A stretch of 64,000 nt of DNA from Plectrocnemia conspersa (lineage: Eukaryota > Arthropoda > Insecta > Trichoptera > Polycentropodidae). The position numbers and the translations under genes were made by a program. The notes beneath the pieces were generated by a model. It ran no database searches. It was given only the letters and a program-made list of their open reading frames with translations, and was not told the DNA's origin. Where the stretch lies: assembly GCA_009617715.1 (NCBI GenBank), contig VTFK01000045.1:831966-895965 (forward strand). The letters are read 5' to 3'. This document shows, piece by piece, positions 51,791 through 63,020 of this stretch. Positions within the stretch are counted from its first letter, which is position 1. Each line of letters starts with the position of its first letter.

Positions 51791-51821
<31 letters not shown>
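51791..51821. repeat. poly(A) run of 31
   Basis: Uninterrupted run of A. It may be a simple repeat or a retroposed tail; no retroelement body could be attached to it. Confidence 0.9.
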
Positions 51822-51822
<1 letters not shown>

Positions 51823-51859
51823 ATTTGTTTCTTATTAAGTTAGCTAGCACTTTTTTTTT

Positions 51860-52060
51860 AAATATTCGTGTTACCTTATTAATGTTTTTAACTAATGATG
51901 GAATTGATGGCAGCCGCTTGTAGTATACCCTTCCAATCACAATAGACGATACTAGCTTCTTTGGGTGCAATCCAGCCTTTGAAATAGTTGGTTGCGAATT
52001 ACTCATTTTCATTGCGATTAAATAATATTTCACAAACAGAAATTTGGTTCACCAAACTTG
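51860..52060 (-). pseudogene. mariner transposase fragment
   Basis: The - strand reads SQPTISKAGLHPKKLVSSI followed by GRVYYKRLPSIPSLVKNI, matching the KAGLHPKKVMLSIWWDWKGVVYYELLP block of mariner transposases. Part of the IWWDWKG block is lost or altered. There are no flanking catalytic motifs, so this is a short dead fragment, distinct in sequence from the copies at 40.8 and 50 kb. Confidence 0.6.
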
Positions 52061-52499
52061 TATCGTTTAATTGATAACACCTTCTCATGATATTGTAAAT
52101 ATCTTGATACAGTAGTGGTAGTAATGTTAAGTATCATGAGACCTCAAATGGCAGTCGATCACGCTACACATTGAATCATATACAGAACATTTTGCGACGA
52201 ATATTTTCTACATTGCGGAACTCAGAAAAGACTCGCTGTTATTGCGGCCTTGAGACCGATTTTTAACAAAAGTAGCATATTATCAAGAAAACGTAAAATT
52301 TGAATATATATAACATACAGTTGTTCCAAACAAAGCAAAAAAATAATGTAAGAACCTTTTTTTCTAACGAAAGCAACTTAACAACCTATATTAAAAATAC
52401 TGCAGTAATCATATATTTTTTTGAATTTCCAAGCAATCGTTATTTTCATCTTACAAAATATTCAAGAGTAAACGATAAAAAAAATATTATATGAAAAAT

Positions 52500-53340
52500 C
52501 GTTTATACACACAAAATTTTTGTTGTGAAAATAAAAAGTATAAAAACTATATATTTTAATTTTAATAACAATTAATAATTAAATGCTTCAAACTAAACCA
52601 TAATAAATTACTTTAGATAAACATGAAATCAAGCAGTGGTAGACATCTTCATACGTCTGACATAAATGGATTTTATTGACACGATTAACTTGTATATTTA
52701 GGCAGAATTTAATTTTGTACCTATTTCGCTTTCTTATATTATACTACATTATTATTTAAAAGCTGAGATATATTCTACAATGAAGCTATTTCTAAAAAAA
52801 AAAAATTGTTTTTTTCACACAGAAACATTATTTTTTTTTGTATGTTTAATTATTTTTTTGTAAACATAATAATATAATCGAATCTAAAACAACACTAAAA
52901 TCTTAACATATTTCTAGTGCCATGTTATTCTTTTGAAGCTTCTTCAGTGACAGTTTGCAATCATTATGGTCACTTTTATTTTTAAAACCGCAGCCCGGAA
53001 CAAGGATGTGCTGCTGCTTTTATTCCAGTCGCTCATTTTTTGAGCCACGACGTCCATCTACCAGGTGTGCGTCGTCCTGCGATTTTTTTGACAACTATGA
53101 TTTTGTAATTTTAATTTATTATGTTATATATTAGGTTAAGCTTTCATCTTTTAACTGTTTTAATAAGTTCATTTTCTATGTTTATATTACTATTTAATAA
53201 TGCCATAACGAGCACAAAACACAGCATTTAGGAAAATTGTAAAACTTTTCTTAAATCTTGATATTCAAATTGAATCATTTCGCACAAAACGATATCATCT
53301 CTCTCCAGGCACATTGTTGTAAGGCTACGTGTTAAAATAC
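52500..53340. other. AT-rich DNA with a short GC-richer patch
   Basis: A patch at about 52,985-53,085 is balanced; the rest is AT-rich. No gene is seen. Confidence 0.35.
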
Positions 53341-53344
53341 TTAT

Positions 53345-54090
53345 TTAATTATTCGAATGTAATGAATAATTAATAAGGTGAGCGCCGTGCCGCCCATGGT
53401 ATGCAGATGGCAGGGTACCCTGATGATGAAAAGAATTATAATTTATTTTTGCTCTCCAAGACGAAGTGCCGGAGAGCTTTTCTCTTCCACCCCCCGTCTC
53501 ACTCCTTCTATCGCTTTTTCTTTTATTTTCCTCCATTTCCCCGTCTTCAAAGGGAAAAGTGCCGGGGTGGAGAGAGGAAAGGACCCGGAGAGGAGTTTTA
53601 ACCAATTAATTTTGTTCCTCTATATACAAGAAACTCGCGCATACACGCGCAGAACATTTACAAGTATAAAGCGACCCATACAATCGCGCGAGCACAGTTT
53701 GTGTATTTATATCGCACACATCTACATAATCTTGGGCGAAATGGGCGTTGGCCTTTTTTTAACGTATATTTCATTCCCTCTCTCTCTCACTCCGTTTTTT
53801 ATATTTAATTTATATTTATTTGATCAATTAAAATTTAATTATGATAAAATCTGCCATTTACAAAACGAGAGTCAACACTGGCCGAGGAGAGAGCTCTCCT
53901 TTATTATCGCAGCGGCCGCTTGTTTGTTTCGCGTCGCGATATATATATATTTTGCGAAAATATAATAACGGCGGTCATAAATAATAAAATTTTCGGGCAT
54001 GACCGAGTTCGGGGCATAAGTTTTTGCGCTTAATTATTTTTTTATTATTCAAATTCTCAATTTAGTTGGTGCGCCCAGTGGGCGTTGAAG
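53345..54090. promoter_or_regulatory. large GC-richer island downstream of Kr, candidate enhancer
   Basis: About 700 bases of raised GC content with CGCG-rich and CATAAATAATAAAA-type motifs near 53,975. The + strand is open for 195 codons (53,378-53,965), the second longest frame in the window, but the translation is low-complexity, has no domain, and ends in Ile/Tyr/Phe-rich noise. I favour regulatory DNA over a gene. Confidence 0.3.
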
Positions 54091-54339
54091 ATTATATTTA
54101 TTATTATTTTTTTATGCTTTTAAAATTAGGGTAATTAATTAAATTAAAAATATTGTGATTACCAAAATAAAATATTAATTAAAATTAGCAGTTTTATTTT
54201 TGTATAATCTTTTATAAAAGAACATCTATTTCCATGATTTCTAATAGGTTCTTATCAGAAAGTAAAAAATATAAGGTCCATTCCATAATTATGTATACTT
54301 TAGCTTATGCATGACTTGTCAACTCGATCGGTTGAATGT

Positions 54340-54640
54340 GCTGCGCTACCTCTGTTTGTATACAGTTTTGTTACGTTTCTCCAGAAATCTACTACCGAGC
54401 AATTTTAACCGAAGCTTATGTATATGCCACTCTATCGCTAAGTATGTTTTTAGGGGGTACAAAGCTTTTAAAAAGGGTCGAGAAATTTTTATAACGAACC
54501 TCATCCCAGAAGGTCTACCTTGTCATAAAATTATTAAAATGTGGAAGTTTTGCAAACTGTGCTAGCGAAAGACGATTAGGTTTCAGGATGAATGCAGAAC
54601 AAAGAGGCATGGATAAAAGTTAAAATGACATACGTTTTTC
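54340..54640 (+). pseudogene. mariner transposase N-terminal fragment
   Basis: In two frames the + strand gives LTEAYVYATLSLSMFL and then RGYKAFKKGREIFITNL followed by IPEGLPCHK. These fit the LTEAYGDxxLSxxxVxxWYKAFKEGRE...LPxxGRPS block of mariner-family transposases, with a frameshift between the pieces. A further out-of-frame piece (NVEVLQTVLAKDD) may continue it. The remainder is not readable. Confidence 0.55.
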
Positions 54641-54699
54641 ATGTATGTAGAGCAAATGAACAATCGGTTAAAAATTAGGATTTACTTAGTTGTATTTGA

Positions 54700-55940
54700 G
54701 CCAATTTTTTTAAATATTGTAAATGTTTAAGATTCATCATTACTGTGTTGTGAAAAACTTCTAAATAATTTTAATTGATGAACATAATTAAAGGAAATGC
54801 TTTTCAGTACTGCTACGAAATGTAGTAATCACAAGGTTTCCATGGTTTTCCTCAATCATTGTAAATTATGATCATGTAGGGAAAACGTTAAAATTACTGT
54901 GACTCTAGATTATAAACATTAAAATATAAATTCAGTACAGTTTTTCATGAAATTGTATTACAAAAATAAAAATACACGTTAATAGTTTATAACATTTTTT
55001 TAAAAATGAAAATGAAAAATGTAGATTAAGACTAACAGTAATAAAAACATAGGATATATTAAGGAAAAATTACAAATACTTTTTACAAAATAAAATATAA
55101 AATTCATAAGTAAATTATTTTAATTATTTATTTTAAGGCTATTTATAACTATTTACTTAACTGGAGACCTAGAGTTAATAAAAAAAATTATGCCTCTAAA
55201 GCACATGCTTAAACATTTTATGTTTATACTTATGCTTTAGGTAATTTTTTTGCCATTGTACTTTAATTGTTGGTATTAGAAAGTTACTATGAAACTTTTA
55301 AAGGTAGTATAGAAACGTGTGTTTTATATTATTTTTATTGTTCTTTTAAACTGATTATATAGTAAAATTTTATTTTATTTTAATTTTAGTTTTATTTATT
55401 TTATATCGGCTTAATGGCCGCAAGGGCAGCAAGTCTTTTGGGCTTGAATTCCGCGATATGTTTAGTGAATTTTAGCTTGGATTCCAAATGTAAACGCAGG
55501 TATTTAATGCAGTTTGATTTTAAGAGGTGGAGTCAAAGGTTGTCTACGTATTGTAAAAACTATTGCTTCAGTTTTCTCCTGGTATATTTTTATTTTCCAG
55601 TTAGAAAAACAGTTATTCAAATTTTGTAATTCTTAATTGCAATTGGTTAAAGACCGTATGAATTACTTATGACGGTTGTGTTGTTGGTGTACATCATTAA
55701 TTCAGTATTTTAAAAAATAGGAATATCAATAATATATATCAGTGTTGTGTCAAAATTCTAATAAATAACAAGCTTAATTTGGGTGCAGAATCACATCTAG
55801 AAATATTAATCATTTTTCGATCTTTGCAGCCCTAGTAAAAAATAGTTATATAATATATATATTTTATTAAAAATGCAAAAATAAATAATTGTTTATTTTT
55901 TTTTTTGTGCTGAATTACATTTACTAATATTTCAATTAAA
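54700..55940. other. AT-rich intergenic DNA
   Basis: Mostly AT-rich. A 71-codon frame at 55,414 starts in a slightly GC-richer patch but shows no family resemblance. Confidence 0.35.
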
Positions 55941-55949
55941 TTGTACTTG

Positions 55950-56160
55950 AAGAATTGTACTTATTTATATAATTTATTGATTAAGACTTCGAATCAAACT
56001 TTGTCAAATGCTTTTTCAATGTCTAATAATAATTCGATATATTTACTTATAGAACGAACATCATACACATATATAAAAATTAGGATTTTAATTGAATTTG
56101 CACACTTGAGTATTTCTCATGGGTTGATTGTCTTTTTACGAGTACACCGATATGGACCAG
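55950..56160 (-). pseudogene. non-LTR retrotransposon reverse transcriptase fragment
   Basis: The - strand reads KYIELLLDIEKAFDKV, a stop codon in place of Trp, then FEVLINKLY. This is the LLDIEKAFDRVWHxGLIxKL block, which carries the first catalytic Asp of Jockey-type reverse transcriptases. Only this block is recognisable. Confidence 0.65.
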
Positions 56161-56529
56161 TACATCTTATATATTTATTAAAATACTTATTTTAAATTAT
56201 GAGCTAACTAAAAAAAAATATTTGATTAAATAATAAAATATATTAAAAAGCATATCGCATAAAAAAATATAATTAGTTTTACTGTAACAAATCTAGAAAA
56301 ATATATATTTAGAATAATTATATTATTCATACGCAATTAAATATTAAATATAATTTATTTTACTTTTAGTATTTAAATAGTAAAAGTTTCTTTAAAACCT
56401 TCTATACAATAATAATAAACAAAGAAACGAGTCTCGCGAACAATGTATTTTTATATGAATAAAAATAAATAATGGCACAGCACGAAAACAGTTGTAAGCA
56501 CATTTATTTCAAGTATGTAAAAGCGCCGT

Positions 56530-56900
56530 AGAGAATCATCAGAAAAAAACCGGCCCCGCCTACAATGTTCGCTCTTCTGATATTTCCAGAATGGGGTAAA
56601 TTTAGAAGGGGTGATCTATTTGTGTGTACTCGCTTTTTTTTTAAAAAAAAGCCATATTTGTGCATTTTAAGGGTGAAATTGTGAGATTTTTGGAAGCGGC
56701 TCGTGTCTGGCGCGAGGGGGAATACGCGTGTTGGTGCATCGTTTTTTACTTTCTTTCCCCCTTAGTTCTAAAAATTTTCCTTGCTCATTAATATGATGCA
56801 CATGCTGAAATGTAAACGGTACTCTAATAGAGGTTTTTAGATAATCCACACATTACGAAGATGTGGTATTGATAACGCAGTTAACGTGAGACAAACACGC
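56530..56900. promoter_or_regulatory. GC-richer noncoding island, candidate enhancer
   Basis: Balanced patch between AT-rich flanks, no domain in any frame. Regulatory role inferred. Confidence 0.25.
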
Positions 56901-57094
56901 TTAAAAAAAATTAGGATTTTTTTAAATTCACACTAAATATAACTACGTATCTCTGTACCGTCACCTTTACATGTAATTTAGATATCACCTCAGATTATTG
57001 AAGTAAATTAAACGTATTATTTTCTATCACAGCTTGTTGAAACATATATATATATTTCAGGAGTGAGTTTTAAAACTTTTTTAAGCAAATCAAA

Positions 57095-57265
57095 TTTGTT
57101 TCATAGAGATTTTAGAGCAGCTTATAATCACCTGTCAGTTAAATTATATTTTTGCTAGTACCGGTAAATGATCGCGTATGATTTCACTGGAATGTCAGTT
57201 AAATATATAACTTTACTGATAATACACACTCACTGTAACATACATATACACGTATATATGTTTAT
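57095..57265 (+). repeat. dispersed CACTGGTGAAA-type repeat, copy E
   Basis: Contains GTTTCATAGAGATTTTAGAG, CAGCTTATAATCACCTGTCA, TATTTTTGCTAGTACCGGTA and ATTTCACTGGAATGTCAGTT in the family order, then ACACACTCACTGTAACAT as in copy A. Confidence 0.55.
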
Positions 57266-57299
57266 ATAAAAATCAAACAAAGCATTAAGTGCAATATTC

Positions 57300-57720
57300 T
57301 TTGAATTAAAAATAATAATAAAAAGCGTTAATTCAATGGCGTTGCCCCGTAATCTGACACCACACATTCAGTCATAAGTTTCTTCAGTCGAACTCTACGC
57401 GATATTTCTAACCGCACTTCTCGTATCGCGTGTGTACGTATACATAAATAATAAATGAGAAAAAGGGATTCCTAAAAACCCGTTATTAGGTTAAAAAAGC
57501 GCGTTCCGCGCAAAAAACGTCAGATGTTTGGGTCCGATACCATCTGCGTTTATCGATGAAGTGCGCCGCGGATCTTCTCGTCTCTTCGTTCTGGGTCGCC
57601 TTGTGTGTCTTGTTTTCGGAATATTTAAGTGCACCTTTCGTGCTTTGTAACGACTCGTGAAAATTGGATTTTCCCTTCAAGAGTCGCAAACACTCAACCC
57701 GTTACTGTGACGGATCAGTA
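57300..57720. promoter_or_regulatory. GC-richer noncoding patch
   Basis: Balanced composition. AACCCGTTA near 57,479 is a Kruppel-like half match. Short open frames on both strands lack domains. Confidence 0.2.
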
Positions 57721-57949
57721 CGCTACGATGCCTCTTTTGATACACCACAAATTCTTAGATAGATGGATGGAAAGAGCTCCAATTATTGTGTATTTTGACA
57801 AACTAGTCATCCACACTAGCATTTTATTTTGCATTGAAGATTATGTCATGATATCAGTTATACTGAGTAAATAAGATAAAATATATAAATATAAATATAT
57901 AAAAATAGTCAAGTCAAGACAACTTCACATGCATATTTTACCTCAAACA

Positions 57950-58857
57950 CCATTTGATTATTATAGCCGAAAATGAGCATGGATGAATAGAGAGATCTTC
58001 GAAGATGGGTTCAAAACCAAATGGCTTTTTAAAGTGAGAGATTTGTAAAAAACGTAAATGGTTACCACAGATTGTTAATAGATAATGTTTTTTCTTATCC
58101 TAATGAAAGCATATTGAAAACAAACGATGGTCCTATGATTGCAATATTTTTATCGCCTAATATTAAAAGTTTAATTCAACCTATAGACCATGGTGTTATA
58201 TCAGCAATAAAACGGTTTTACCGTGCCGGTCTTTTTAAAACTCTTAGTGGAGAAAAATAATGGCTTGATCAATTTCTGAAAAAAAATACTGAATGCTATA
58301 AATTGAATAACATAATCTTGGTCAAAATTAAAGCTATGGAGAAAAATTCTTCCTAACGTGGAAATAGATGTATTAAGAGAAATGATATATCTGGAATATG
58401 CATATTATTGAAAATTTAAAATGCTTTGAAAATGTCGATCGGGAAAACATCGAGGAGTGGTTTGACCGTGATTTAAATTATCCGAGTTTTCAATGCTTAA
58501 ATGATATAAATACCGTTTCTGTTGTCATTTAAACATAATAGGAAAGCAGTGATAGTGAGAATACAATTATTACATTAGTCACAAGACAGCACTGACTTCT
58601 ATTGAAACTTTACTGGACGACATCGGCCAAAGGAGATTTACAGATAACGATAAAATAGCTCTTAAAAAAATTGTAATTACATTCGAAAAGTATTAAGAGA
58701 TTCTCGATAGCAAATGAGAATCTCAGATTTTTTAAAAAAATAAAAAAATGATAATCTGTATTGTAAATATATTATACATTAAATAAACATTGACAGTTTT
58801 TTAATTATCTGTGCCTTTTTTACATAGTATTAGCCCAGATAATCGAAAGTATACTGT
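57950..58857 (+). mobile_element. Tigger/pogo-like transposon, 5'-truncated, decayed transposase
   Basis: With frame changes the + strand gives AWMNREIFED, then LLIDNVFSYPNESILK, FLSPNIKSLIQPIDHGVISA and IKRFYRAGLFKTL. These match the DDE catalytic region of pogo/Tigger transposases (LLLDNAPSHP...PNTTSLIQPMDQG). The Asp of LIDN is kept. A C-terminal block (CFENVDRENIEEWFDRDLN) matches the copy at 7.03-7.1 kb. The right terminus is AATCGAAAGTATACTG followed by TA at 58,858-58,859. It complements the left end of the 5.6-kb copy (CAGTGTACTTTCGATT) at all but one position, so both are one family. No left end is seen here. Confidence 0.8.
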
Positions 58858-58929
58858 ATTTATAGATTTGTATATATATATTTTATTATTTTATAATATA
58901 AATTATTTATTTATGCAATAAAGGACACC

Positions 58930-59480
58930 TTCTTTGAAAGTGTTATGTAGCGCCTGTTATACCTGTCGATACTTCAATTCGGTTTTTATGCATTTTTTGT
59001 GCAATCAAAGCGTGTCGCAAGCCATAGCATATGGCCTTCCTTTCCTTAGAAGGAGCGCCAAAAAAATCCTCATAGAAAAAGAGTGATATGTGACAAATTA
59101 TGTTAGGCGATTGTGCTCGTCTTCGATTGCGCCTCATCCAGAATAGCAAAAAAGTCCATTGTCCGATCCAGAAAGTGCACTCGACTATGAGAGGTAAACA
59201 TCTACACGTGCACCAAGCAAAATATAACCACTCTTCCAAGTTCAGGTAACGCGCTCGATCCTAGATTTATCCAAAAAATTGCTATGCATCTCGCATTGAA
59301 CGCGATCACAATCGGCCATTGTGCGCTAGCCTAGATCGAAATTCTTAAAGGAAACTCAAGACCGGGGATCAATAATTGCATTGAATTGAAAGACTCGATT
59401 TTTGTTCGAAAATAACAATATCGATCCTTTCCGCGACGTGCACAGCGTGACGCGAGTCAAATGCGCAAGGGTACGTGCGA
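58930..59480. promoter_or_regulatory. GC-richer noncoding island, candidate enhancer
   Basis: Balanced block with TTTTTATGCATTTTTTGTGC (58,984-59,003), similar to Hunchback-type A/T tracts. The 98-codon - strand frame has no domain. Regulatory role inferred. Confidence 0.3.
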
Positions 59481-60104
59481 TTTCATGCTTTTTTTCTAAA
59501 AATCATCCATGATTCAGTGCATATTCGAATAATGTGTTGATTATAAAATGCTACATCATGCACTTTTCCCAAATGGACGGCGATATAATAAAAATTCAGA
59601 ATGGGGTGTCTGAGTTTAACCCCACAAATCATAGGTGAGCTTTGTCGCGGTCGAATAGTTATGATTTTGACTGATGATCTAAAAATTTTACTTGTAATTA
59701 AGAAAAACAGTATATTCATATACTTCTCACGTTATTTTCCTTTGAGATTTTTATTTTACTTATCCATTATATTTAATAGAACTATAAAAAAATATGTATT
59801 AATTAAACTCTGAATAAATAAATATATAATAATAAAGATAGTCTGTATTGCAAGAAAAGTATTTATTCTGTATCAAATATATCTCATGAATCGTTAATGC
59901 TATATAAAGTAAATAATAAAAACTATTTATTTTTGTGATATTTTTATAAAGAATCAATGGCTTATGAAATATATAAAAAAATATATTTTCTATAATGGAT
60001 ATCATATTCATTGGAATATTTCTAAAAAAATTGTCATTAATTAGATATTTTTCCATTCAAAATATGGTATTAATTATTTTATCGAGTTCCTAAAACATAT
60101 GCTC

Positions 60105-61240
60105 AGAGCCGTAACATATAAGGGCATATGCCCCGGGCGCAAGATTAAAGGGGCAAAACGAAGTTGGTAATAATCCTTATTCAAATGACGTCCATACTAA
60201 AAATCTATTTCAAGCGCAATTAAATCGTGTCATAGCTTGCTTATCTAGCGTTCATATTAAGACATTTTATAACAATATTACGACTTACAACAATTTGTAA
60301 GAATCGAATGAAGCATATCTAAGCTAGAGTGTAGCGAAATAAATTTATTTGACGGTTGGAAAATGTTAGTGCCGATCCCGACCGCGCACTTGTTTGCAGT
60401 TATCTCCAAGAGAGGGGGGGCAAAAGTATTTTTTATTATTTCCATTTCATTAAGATGCATAGTATTAAATGACATGCATTTTTCTGGACAAATTTAAGAC
60501 AGTTCCTGATTATAATCCACGTCAAAACGCCGTTGCAGAGGAAAAGCTTGTTATCTAGCGTTCCCACTGCGACGGCGTCGACACGATTTTATTGCTTTTG
60601 ACGTGAATTTTTGACTTATGAGAAGTGATAATTGTTCTTGCGCCCTCTTTTTGATCAAAATTCAATAACCAATACTCTCAAATCAGAAATCTATAGTATA
60701 TTGGTAAGGGTAGCTATCATATTTTTAAAACATAGTATAAGTGCAGACAAACTATGGAGAAATATGCAAAATGCAACGTCTATCTGTACTTTTTCTTCCA
60801 CTTATTTTCCCCTGCGAGATGCGTTGGTTTAGTTTGTATTTTTCAACTTGACTTGATGAAAGTTCTAAAACTATAATTAGTTTTAGAACTATCATTGAAT
60901 TTGGTTAGGGTTTGAACAGAAACTGTCAAATTTAATTTCATAGACATTATAGAGCAGCATATAATTTCACTAGCGCCTATATGTATATCTACTGGTGAAA
61001 ATGAATTTGGACTTCACTAGTGAAAATATAACTTCACCTAAAAATACACGTTCACTGAACATTTATACATCACATGTAAATAAATAATGATAAATATATA
61101 AATGTATATATTATTACTACACATGGAAAAGTTGAAATCGTATAATTGTACTAGCACCTGCCAGATAAATTATATTTTTACTAGTAAAATTACATATCTA
61201 CAGGCGAAAATGTATTCCGATATAATATCACGTAATATAT
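60105..61240. mobile_element. rearranged relative of the hAT-like element at 43.6-45.3 kb
   Basis: About 60,580-61,230 runs parallel to about 43,800-44,490: CACGATTTTATTGCTTTTGA, CTCTCAAATCAGAAATCTAT, ATATTTTTAAAACATAGTAT, a TATGGAGAAATATGCAAAAT segment, then the CACTGGTGAAA-type repeat. A second module with CAAATGACGTCC and GCAATTAAATCGTGTCA sits at 60,183-60,230, probably from the left part. The stretch between (60,245-60,520) is partly different. CAGAGCCGTAACAT at about 60,104 and GGGCATATGCCCCGGGCGC after it look like another hAT-type end, suggesting nested insertions. Confidence 0.55.
60895..61235 (+). repeat. dispersed CACTGGTGAAA-type repeat, copy F
   Basis: Shows the fullest family order: AACTGTCAAATTTAATTTCA, AGAGCAGCATATAATTTCAC, CTACTGGTGAAAATGAATTT, TTCACTAGTGAAAATATAAC, then CTAGCACCTGCCAGATAAAT and a last degenerate CTACAGGCGAAAATGTATTC. 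Confidence 0.65.
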
Positions 61241-61439
61241 CGTTTTTTTAATATTTAACTACTCTAGCTACGGCATTGTATATGCTTAACTAGTTCTGGT
61301 GTATATTTGTATTTATAAACATCACATATTTTATCCTTATTTTATTTGAATTAACCAATTCTAAATATATATTTATTATTAATAAAAAAAACTTTATTTG
61401 TATATTTTTTTTACTAGTTTGATATAAAAATGTTAATGT

Positions 61440-61995
61440 TTTCGTTAAGGGTAGCTATTTTTAAGTCGCAGTGTAAACCATGGAGCATTTGCCGCAATTC
61501 TTAATAAAATGTTTCGCTCTATTTGTAGTTTTATTAGGTACTTGGGAGAATTATTCATGAATCTCCAAAATGGAGATGTATACGATTTTTCAGGCCTTAT
61601 TGTAGAATATATCAATAGATTAGAAATGTATGTTTCATAATATTAGACTAACGGCAAAGAGAGTGATATGAATCCATATTTCCTTATTTTTTTAATTCAT
61701 TTATCTAAATATGATTTCAATGATAGTTTAAAATTTAATGGAGGGCGTATTATAGATTTTAATTTTGACTAATATGTCAAAAGCTTCTACAATAAAACAT
61801 CACAGTGACTAGCCATTTGCCAAACCATTTTTCAACAACCTAAAGTCTACCTACCGTTCGATGGGGATTTTATAGGAACATAAAATTGCTGTGTCGTCAG
61901 CGCATAGAACGGTTATATCGTTTCTGTCTGGTCAAGTTGCTCGTAAATATTGCAAAAAGGAAGGGTTCTAAAATTAAACCTTGTGAAACGCAACA
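61440..61995 (-). pseudogene. Jockey-type non-LTR retrotransposon fragment, reverse transcriptase core and C-terminal part
   Basis: From 61,990 downwards the - strand gives GVSQGLILEPFLFAIFTSNL, then after a shift CADDTAILCSYKIPIE and DFRLLKNG-like pieces. Further on comes YLIKLQIERNILLRIAANAP followed by WFTLRL. These match GVPQGSVLGPLLYAIYTSDLP, FADDTAIL and the RxITNAPWYV block of Jockey-clade elements. The catalytic Asp pair is readable but frames are broken by stops and indels. No endonuclease or poly(A) tail is found. Confidence 0.75.
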
Positions 61996-61999
61996 GCAA

Positions 62000-62755
62000 A
62001 TAAAGTAAATTTTTTTTTTGTTATTATATGTATTATAACTGTATATGTTTTAATCTAATACCATAAACGAAAGGGTCTAAAATATTTGCACGGACACCAT
62101 TTTGGGGATTTATTTTATTTATTTAATTTTTTTTAATGAAAATGCAATAATATTTTATTATTTTCATCACCAATAGTTATTTTTCACTACATGTAAAAAA
62201 TTACATTTCTTAAATTAAAATTATATAACGAGTTAGAAAATTATATATTCCACGGAAGAATATACATAAAAGCGTTTATTGAGTAAACTCAAGAACAGTG
62301 TATTACATTTTGACATGCTTAGAAAATTATATAATTCAAGTTATTTTTCGAATAGACGTTTAAAAGCACTTTTCTTTGTAAATAATTATTATAGAAAGCA
62401 ACCAGACACTTTTAATAAATTGTGTCAAAGAACTGCTTAATGTACCATATAAATACATAAAATACACGATTCACGATATTAGTAAATTTAATATCAGCTT
62501 TTTTATACATACTATATAAATAATAAGAAATTTATATACATATACAAATTATTAAAGTTCATAGACATACTTTTAAGAAGTAAAGCAATTTAATTCTATC
62601 TTTCCACATGCTCTTCTAATTAATGTTGTCATACAGCTTTTATTAATGTTTTTTATATAAATTAATAATACTAGAAGCTTCTTAAATTAAATGACTAATT
62701 GCATATGGCGAAATTACGAAGCTTCTTTTAAAAATATAAATCATGTTTTTTATCA
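62000..62755. other. AT-rich intergenic DNA
   Basis: Nothing recognisable. Confidence 0.4.
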
Positions 62756-62759
62756 ATCG

Positions 62760-63020
62760 ATTACCAAATTATGACACACTCCGGGCACCCCTGACCCATT
62801 TGTCTGGAGAAACTCGAGCCAGTTCTCCCGTTGTATAAAACTAACAATAAAAGTGATAGAAGAGCAAAAAATATGATAGATTCCATTAATGTGCAGAATC
62901 CAGGAGGCACGCGTCAGGTGGCACTAGGGCCGTTCGTTAACTCGCACCACCGGCCCATTATAAGATGAACTCTTTCAATCAAGATGACTCTCTGGCGCAG
63001 TGGCGGCTCGTGAGAATATT
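62760..63020. other. GC-richer island, possible regulatory DNA or element end
   Basis: Balanced patch; CAGTGGCGGCTCGTGAG at about 62,998 resembles a hAT terminus of the CAGTGGCG type but has no partner in the window. No gene is seen. Confidence 0.25.

Noticed and set aside
62990..63020. hAT terminus CAGTGGCGGCTCGTGAG
   Set aside because: No inverted partner or target duplication within reach, so an element cannot be defined.
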